Positions 43,147 to 47,205 of a stretch of DNA of 47,205 nt are shown here, one piece after another. Below the pieces are notes generated by a model. The model made no database searches. It was not told where the DNA came from and saw only the letters and a program-made list of their open reading frames with translations. Made by a program: the position numbers and the translations under genes. The DNA is from Clostridia bacterium (lineage in GTDB: Bacteria; Bacillota; Clostridia; Oscillospirales; CAG-272): NCBI GenBank assembly GCA_017623355.1, contig JAGAPG010000007.1:1-47205 (forward strand), given 5' to 3'. Numbering within the stretch: the first letter of the stretch is position 1; each line of letters starts with the position of its first letter.

Positions 43147-43890
43147 TCACGAAAGCGCGCTTTTTATTATAGCGTCAAAATAATTTTTCTTTATTTCGGG
43201 ATACGAATCAAGATCACAATGCCCCATTCCCTCTACCTCAATATAAGTTACATCCTTGCCGTATTTTTTCATTTCGGCAACAAATCTGTCAGAGTGAGCC
43301 ACCTTATTTACCGCGCTGTCACACGTTCCGTGAACTATATAATAAGGAATATCGGGCATTTCCTTTGCAATATGATATGCAGAATGCATCTCGATAGCCC
43401 TTTCAAAACCGCAGGCATAATCCGAAAAAGCAAGATATACCGTTCTTGGCAGGTCCTCTCTTTCCGTTGCATGAAACTTAAAATCGCACACAGGACAGTT
43501 AGTAAAGCACGCAGACGGCGTTATATTTGCATATCTTACATAATTAAGTGCGCTATGTCCGCCCATACTTCCACCGGTAGATATTATTCTTGTGGAATTT
43601 ATATCAAGAGAATACTTTTCGCACACTGCATCGACTATTTTATCAACAAATTTTACAGAGGTAAGATTCATCCAGCTCCAAGGACCATAATACGGAAAAA
43701 CCGTAAGTATATTGTTTTTCGCACATTCTATCTCAAATTCATTTGGCTCCTTACGCATTCCCGTCATTCCAAGACCGTGAAAATCAAGAACTATGGCTTT
43801 CGGTTCATTTTCAAGAAGCGCTTCGTTTGTATAAGCGTAAAAATTAAGCTTTTCCGACGTTATATCGGGGAGAGTATAATTAATTTCCAT
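43147..43890 (-). CDS. Alpha/beta hydrolase (esterase or prolyl oligopeptidase-like)
   Basis: The 247-residue protein has the alpha/beta-hydrolase core: oxyanion region LDFHGLGMTG (near 37), nucleophile motif STGGSMGGHSALN with Ser in GGSMGG near residue 110, acid and loop in VHGTCDSAVN, and a catalytic His in EGMGHCDL near residue 225. There is no signal peptide. Overlap of 11 bases with the YwaF gene and a 1-base gap to nnr place it in the middle of that operon. Substrate unknown. Confidence 0.82.
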   Translation of the reverse strand: MEINYTLPDITSEKLNFYAYTNEALLENEPKAIVLDFHGLGMTGMRKEPNEFEIECAKNNILTVFPYYGPWSWMNLTSVKFVDKIVDAVCEKYSLDINSTRIISTGGSMGGHSALNYVRYANITPSACFTNCPVCDFKFHATEREDLPRTVYLAFSDYACGFERAIEMHSAYHIAKEMPDIPYYIVHGTCDSAVNKVAHSDRFVAEMKKYGKDVTYIEVEGMGHCDLDSYPEIKKNYFDAIIKSALS

Positions 43891-44653
43891 ATTGTTTTTT
43901 CCTTTTCTTCAAATAAATTATAAGATTATATATTCCAAATGACATCCAGAACATCAATACGCCCTGTGCAAAAAACACGATGAGCATATATATTATCGGA
44001 CACGAGCTTGCCAGTGTATCTAATATCGGCAATCCAAAGGCATCAGCCAAGAACATACAGTTAGTTCCGAGAGCTTCGTTCAAAATAACCGCCGCTATGC
44101 AGGCTACAAATATGAATATAAGATAGATAACGGAATCTTTTCTTTTTGGTACGTATATCTTTTTTATCAAAATATAAAGACCGGTTATAAACATTATAAA
44201 ATGATACACGAAGCTGTGTATTTCGGCAGGATGCCATATTGGAAAAAGCGCAAGAGAGGTGCTTGGATAGATTATATTAAACGGAGCTGCAATAACTGCT
44301 CCCATACCTATATATATATAACCTATTCTCTGTATTTTCGGATTTTTTGAAACCGTTAACCATATTGCAAAAATAAACAAGCTGCAATAATAAAGCGGAA
44401 CCCAACTATCATATGCTTGATTTTTAGCTATCCTAAGCGATATCTTTATTATTTCCATAATGCTTACTGATATCGCCGTTATAAGCAAAAGCTTTCTTGA
44501 ATGTCTTGTATCAAGCTTTATTAAAAAATACAGAACAACAACTGTAAGTATTAAAAAAAGAATTATCGTAAATATATGCCCAAAAGAGCCTATTTCCCAT
44601 ATTTGATTCTTTTCAAAATGATCGTAAAAAAACTTTTTTTCTTCCGTTCCCAT
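43880..44653 (-). CDS. YwaF/TMEM164-family integral membrane protein
   Basis: The 257-residue protein has about seven transmembrane helices and family-like segments: DSWVPLYYCSLFIFAIWL, PIWHPAEIHSFVYHFIMFI with conserved histidines, and EALGTNCMFLADAFGLP. The bacterial YwaF family (TIGR02206) has no settled function; the eukaryotic relative TMEM164 has acyltransferase activity. The gene starts an operon with an esterase-like hydrolase and nnr. Confidence 0.75.
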   Translation of the reverse strand: MGTEEKKFFYDHFEKNQIWEIGSFGHIFTIILFLILTVVVLYFLIKLDTRHSRKLLLITAISVSIMEIIKISLRIAKNQAYDSWVPLYYCSLFIFAIWLTVSKNPKIQRIGYIYIGMGAVIAAPFNIIYPSTSLALFPIWHPAEIHSFVYHFIMFITGLYILIKKIYVPKRKDSVIYLIFIFVACIAAVILNEALGTNCMFLADAFGLPILDTLASSCPIIYMLIVFFAQGVLMFWMSFGIYNLIIYLKKRKKQYGN

Positions 44654-44685
44654 TTCTTTTTCCTTATAAAAGTTATCTATATATT

Positions 44686-44714
44686 ATTTTATCACACCAA
44701 AAATTCAAAATCAA
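44686..44714 (-). promoter_or_regulatory. Promoter of the YwaF-hydrolase-nnr operon
   Basis: Minus-strand TTGATT (44709-44714), 17-base spacer ending in TGA, and TAAAAT (44686-44691). Confidence 0.65.
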
Positions 44715-44723
44715 GCATTATAA

Positions 44724-44750
44724 AAGCACAGACTAAAAAAGTCTGTGCTT
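44724..44750 (-). terminator. Terminator of the PlsC-like gene
   Basis: AAGCACAGACT and AGTCTGTGCTT pair around an A5 loop directly after the acyltransferase stop. Confidence 0.75.
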
Positions 44751-44754
44751 CATT

Positions 44755-45522
44755 TCAGCAAATGCTTTGCTCCATTTTTTCCTGTGAAGCGTTATCCTCG
44801 GTTATATTTGATTCAAAGCTCATTTTACCGAGCTCGTTGCAGCGGTCGAGCAATCTCTTTATGATTTCCTCTCTTGACTCACCTTTTTTCGTAAGCTCCG
44901 AATACATAACGGGCTTATCTATAACATATTTAAGCTCTTTTCTTTTGAAATATGTAACGTATATCGGCACATCAATGCCTCTTCTCTTGCAAAATTCAGC
45001 AAGCATTATAAAGCCGGGATGAAAGCCCTCAAGCTCATCAAGGTAGCCTTTTGTGGAATCCTCGGGAAATATTACTATATTTTCTCCGTTTCTTATTGCC
45101 GCTATGCTCTCTTTGATAGTCTTTGCAAATCGCGCATCTCTATATGTAGAAATAAGATTAAGTCCTTTATAAAAAAGATTTGTAAGTAGGCTTGCTATAA
45201 GGCAAAAAAGTCTTGCCAAAAACAAATTCCAATGCTTTTTTTCGTGATAATATACCTTCGTTTGGTATTTATAAAGCTGTATAAGTCCCGAGTTCATTTC
45301 GCTCGCGCCCCACATTCTTATAGGCTTATCGCAATAAAGCTCAAGAGAAAGAGGAGCATCTGTTCCCTCGTGATTGCTTATTATAATTCCACCGTTTCCA
45401 AATTTTTCGCCAAGATATATAAATTCGGGCTCCTTGTATCTTCCCACAAGCAGCTTTTTAAAAGCCTTAAACCAACCCTTCCTGTTTTCCTGACCGACTC
45501 TTTTTTCCTTTTTTGACATGAT
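44755..45522 (-). CDS. PlsC-like acyltransferase (lysophospholipid acyltransferase family)
   Basis: The 255-residue protein resembles 1-acyl-glycerol-3-phosphate acyltransferases of membrane lipid synthesis. The region IIISNHEGTDAPLSLELY (near residue 50) stands where NHxSxxD is expected, and FPEDSTKGYLDELEGFHPGF (near 160) where FPEGTR is expected. The His-to-Asp spacing is HX3D, not HX4D, so this is a divergent subfamily and its activity is not assured. A central hydrophobic stretch (about 95-115) may dip into the membrane. The ATG at 45522 has an AAGGAGA site. Confidence 0.75.
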   Translation of the reverse strand: MMSKKEKRVGQENRKGWFKAFKKLLVGRYKEPEFIYLGEKFGNGGIIISNHEGTDAPLSLELYCDKPIRMWGASEMNSGLIQLYKYQTKVYYHEKKHWNLFLARLFCLIASLLTNLFYKGLNLISTYRDARFAKTIKESIAAIRNGENIVIFPEDSTKGYLDELEGFHPGFIMLAEFCKRRGIDVPIYVTYFKRKELKYVIDKPVMYSELTKKGESREEIIKRLLDRCNELGKMSFESNITEDNASQEKMEQSIC

Positions 45523-45578
45523 ATTTCTCCTTATCAAATAATTAAAAAATCAGTTTTTCAACATTATTCTACAAAAAT

Positions 45579-45607
45579 ATTATATCAAATTCAATCTCAA
45601 AAGTAAA
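45579..45607 (-). promoter_or_regulatory. Promoter of the PlsC-like gene
   Basis: Minus-strand TTTACT (45602-45607), 17-base spacer ending in TGA, and TATAAT (45579-45584). A 12-base palindrome AACAGATCTGTT (45635-45646) lies upstream and could be an operator. Confidence 0.6.
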
Positions 45608-45650
45608 GCCTTTTTATTATTTTATGATTCATTTAACAGATCTGTTACAA

Positions 45651-45678
45651 AAAAAGCGAAGCTCGCGCTTCGCTTTTT
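45651..45678 (-). terminator. Terminator overlapping the 57-residue gene's stop
   Basis: AAAAAGCGAAGC (45651-45662) and GCTTCGCTTTTT (45667-45678) form a perfect 12-pair stem with a TCGC loop. It overlaps the stop codon at 45677-45679. Confidence 0.85.
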
Positions 45679-45850
45679 ATATTATGGTGTATTCAAGCAT
45701 CTCACAATGAAGTCTTGAGCCGACATCTACTCCCTGGGGCAAAAGCGCAAGGGCTATAAAAACATCGCTATCCTCGTCCAAAGTGCCTATTTCTCTTAAA
45801 TATGCATATTCACCTTCGATTTTTATTACAATATAATCCTTAGGCTCCAT
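45677..45850 (-). CDS. Small conserved-looking protein of 57 residues
   Basis: On the minus strand an ATG at 45850 opens 57 codons (MEPKDYIVIKIEGEYAYLRE at the start, HCEMLEYTII at the end) to a TAA that lies in the terminator stem. The gap to the upstream SHOCT gene's stop is one base, so translation is probably coupled; no strong ribosome site is seen. The sequence is acidic and looks like a small beta-barrel similar to DUF3006-type proteins, which is tentative. Function unknown. Confidence 0.7.
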   Translation of the reverse strand: MEPKDYIVIKIEGEYAYLREIGTLDEDSDVFIALALLPQGVDVGSRLHCEMLEYTII

Positions 45851-45851
45851 A

Positions 45852-46802
45852 TTAAAGCTGTGACATAAGCTCGGCGCGCTTGTCGAGATATTCCCTTTCA
45901 GTAATTATTCCCTTTTCATAAAGCTCTTTGACCTTCAAAATACGCTCGCCTATTTCCTTTACGTGTTCTATTTCGTCTTTTTCGTTTTTATAAACGTTAG
46001 ACGGTTGGTTTGAAAATTGAGGAGTAACGACCTTTTCTCCGTTTTCGTTTACAGTAAACTTGGGCGCTGACTGCTGAGGTCCTTGCGGCGCATACGGCGG
46101 TCTATACTGAGGCATTCCCATAGGTCTATAATTCGGAGGAGCTTGCCTGAACTGTGGCTGTGGCTGCGGTCTTGGCTTCGGAGCTTCCGGCGGAAGCTCT
46201 GTCTTTACCGCGCCTGATATCATTATTATCGCTACAAGCATAATAGCATGGAACACGATCATACAAAGCGACACAAACGGTGTGTATTCAATATACTCAA
46301 GCTCTGTCACGATGTTGAGCGCACAATATATTATTCCATTTATAAAGAAAAGCGTTCTTCCTACTCTAAGCAAGCCTCCTGTTTTACCGCTGAAGCACGA
46401 TATTGCAAATAGCAAAAACACAGGAAATGCAAAAATCGCATTTGCTGTTATAAATTCACCGTTAAACACTAAATAAATAGCGCCTGTAGCGAAGACGCTG
46501 AGAAATGGCATAGACATAGCTACGGATATTATACAAAGAGCCGTAGCGAATACTTTGTTTCCTATAAGCCTTACATTAGGGTTAATAAGAGAGCATATTC
46601 CTATCATAGCAAAGCCAACAGCGTAAAGCAAATAATATATAATAATGTAGATAAGCGCCGATATCGATCCAAAATAATCTGCGTTCTGAAAATATTCAAA
46701 GCTCTTTGTAATTATACACAAAAGACAAATAACGCACGATATCAATGAAAATACGCTCACCAGTGTCTTCTTTTTCGGCGTATTTTGGATGTTTTGATTC
46801 AT
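45852..46802 (-). CDS. Membrane protein with C-terminal SHOCT domain
   Basis: The 316-residue protein has about six hydrophobic segments in residues 16-195, a Pro/Gln-rich linker (about 205-245, EAPKPRPQPQPQFRQAPPNY) and a C-terminal SHOCT domain (about 280-316, LKVKELYEKGIITEREYLDK). SHOCT is a short oligomerisation module found at the ends of many unrelated proteins. The function is unknown. The ATG has an AAGGAGG-like site. It heads a two-gene operon with the 57-residue protein. Confidence 0.8.
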   Translation of the reverse strand: MNQNIQNTPKKKTLVSVFSLISCVICLLCIITKSFEYFQNADYFGSISALIYIIIYYLLYAVGFAMIGICSLINPNVRLIGNKVFATALCIISVAMSMPFLSVFATGAIYLVFNGEFITANAIFAFPVFLLFAISCFSGKTGGLLRVGRTLFFINGIIYCALNIVTELEYIEYTPFVSLCMIVFHAIMLVAIIMISGAVKTELPPEAPKPRPQPQPQFRQAPPNYRPMGMPQYRPPYAPQGPQQSAPKFTVNENGEKVVTPQFSNQPSNVYKNEKDEIEHVKEIGERILKVKELYEKGIITEREYLDKRAELMSQL

Positions 46803-46888
46803 AATAACCTCCTTTATCGGAATATGATAATCAGCATCAAAAGGTATTGCCTTAGACTAATACAACTATATTCCCTTGGTATATTATT

Positions 46889-46917
46889 ATTTTATCATAA
46901 TTAACGGAAAAAGTAAA
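46889..46917 (-). promoter_or_regulatory. Promoter of the SHOCT gene
   Basis: Minus-strand TTTACT (46912-46917), 17-base spacer ending in TGA, and TAAAAT (46889-46894). Confidence 0.6.
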
Positions 46918-46947
46918 TATTAAAATAAATATTTTTTCATTTATCTC

Positions 46948-46976
46948 TTGACAACAAAAAAACATTGTGATATACT
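46948..46976 (+). promoter_or_regulatory. Promoter of tRNA-Gln
   Basis: TTGACA (46948-46953), 17-base spacer ending in TGA, and TATACT (46971-46976), 18 bases before the tRNA. Confidence 0.75.
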
Positions 46977-46994
46977 AATGTAGCAAAAATACTT

Positions 46995-47068
46995 TGGGGA
47001 ATTGTGTAATGGTAGCACAGCAGACTCTGACTCTGTATGTGAGGGTTCGAGCCCTTCTTCCCCAGCCA
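46995..47068 (+). tRNA. tRNA-Gln (anticodon CTG), CCA encoded
   Basis: The sequence folds as a complete cloverleaf: acceptor TGGGGAA/TTCCCCA (7 pairs, U1-A72 as usual for tRNA-Gln), D stem GTGT/GCAC, anticodon stem GCAGA/TCTGT with loop CTCTGAC giving anticodon CTG, a 4-base variable loop and T stem GAGGG/CCTTC with TTCGAGC loop. Discriminator G is followed by an encoded CCA (47066-47068). It reads CAG codons; the TTG isoacceptor must lie elsewhere. Confidence 0.95.
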
Positions 47069-47104
47069 AAAAATTCGACAAGTTTCGACTTGTCGAATTT
47101 TTTT
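47068..47104 (+). terminator. Terminator of tRNA-Gln
   Basis: AAATTCGACAAGT (47071-47083) pairs with ACTTGTCGAATTT (47088-47100) around a stable TTCG tetraloop, extended by A-T pairs and a T-run. Confidence 0.9.
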
Positions 47105-47105
47105 A

Positions 47106-47205
47106 TCCATTGCGAAAGCAATGGTATATCATCACGCTTTAGCGTGTATCTCATCACCGAAGGTGCATATCATCAGCCGCAGGCTGTATCCTCTTTCGCA
47201 ATGAT
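47106..47205. repeat. Element of serial hairpins enclosed by an inverted repeat (reaches window end)
   Basis: ATTGCGAAAG (47109-47118) is inverted as CTTTCGCAAT (47193-47202). Between them lie three short hairpins: CACGC-TTTA-GCGTG (47133-47146), CACC-GAA-GGTG (47155-47165) and CAGCC-GCA-GGCTG (47174-47186). They are separated by near-identical 8-base spacers TATATCAT, TATCTCAT and CATATCAT. CCATTGC (47107-47113) also pairs with GCAATGG (47118-47124). No protein frame explains it. It looks like a mobile or dispersed intergenic element. Confidence 0.75.

Noticed and set aside
46975..47157. Minus-strand 60-codon frame over tRNA-Gln
   Set aside because: It is the antisense of the tRNA and its terminator.
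47106..47205. CRISPR array
   Set aside because: The repeated part is the short spacer-like 8-mer, hairpins differ from each other, and there are no 30-base repeats or cas genes.

Overview
The window looks like chromosomal DNA from an anaerobic, gut-type member of the Clostridia (Bacillota). It is AT-rich, with strong AAGGAG-type ribosome binding sites, a CIRCE-controlled hrcA-grpE-dnaK-dnaJ-prmA-rsmE heat-shock cluster, a Re-type citrate synthase next to an aconitase, an ECF transporter S component, and short TTGACA-N17-TATAAT promoters. I cannot fix the genus. About 85-90% is coding, mostly on the minus strand, and no gap between genes exceeds 300 bases. I see no phage, insertion sequence or CRISPR array.

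Layout: (1) 1-3432: a MATE exporter (cut by the window edge) and a Gfo/Idh dehydrogenase, divergent from an AraC-type regulator. (2) 3680-7022: an S41 protease-greA-lysS operon. (3) 7095-14772: a CdaR/PucR-like regulator, then rsmE, prmA, dnaJ, dnaK, grpE and hrcA, with two CIRCE operators upstream of hrcA. (4) 15000-17361: a second Gfo/Idh enzyme and a solitary MsmK/UgpC-type sugar-import ATPase. (5) 17548-22524: an operon of an RsuA-like pseudouridine synthase, two tandem PHP-domain phosphoesterases and the RNA-binding protein Tex. (6) 22742-25936: an IscU-like scaffold protein, its partner the GGGtGRT protein (interrupted by one in-frame TAA), and a NodB-fold deacetylase-like protein. (7) 26148-29258: a surface lipoprotein, a small MntR/DtxR regulator and a phosphoglucomutase. 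(8) 29351-32639: aconitase and putative Re-citrate synthase. (9) 32904-37600: a tandem DUF1538 membrane protein with a tandem PII-like protein, an ECF S component and a PutP-type symporter. (10) 37725-41498: an ABC importer of the TrpXYZ type with two different substrate-binding lipoproteins. (11) 41652-46802: NAD(P)HX repair enzyme, esterase-like hydrolase, YwaF-family membrane protein, PlsC-like acyltransferase, a 57-residue protein missed by ordinary length cut-offs, and a SHOCT-domain membrane protein. (12) 46995-47205: tRNA-Gln(CTG), its terminator, and a structured element of hairpins enclosed by an inverted repeat.

The gene groups serve proteostasis, rRNA modification, oxidative-branch citrate metabolism towards 2-oxoglutarate, sugar and amino-acid uptake, and cofactor repair. 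The most unusual items are the clean stop codon inside an otherwise intact GGGtGRT gene, the matched internal duplications in DUF1538 and its PII partner, the shared TTTTTGTGCA boxes before the CdaR-like gene and the solitary sugar ATPase, the ABC operon with a diverged second binding protein, and the hairpin element after the tRNA. All functional calls rest on reading protein motifs by eye; no database search was run.
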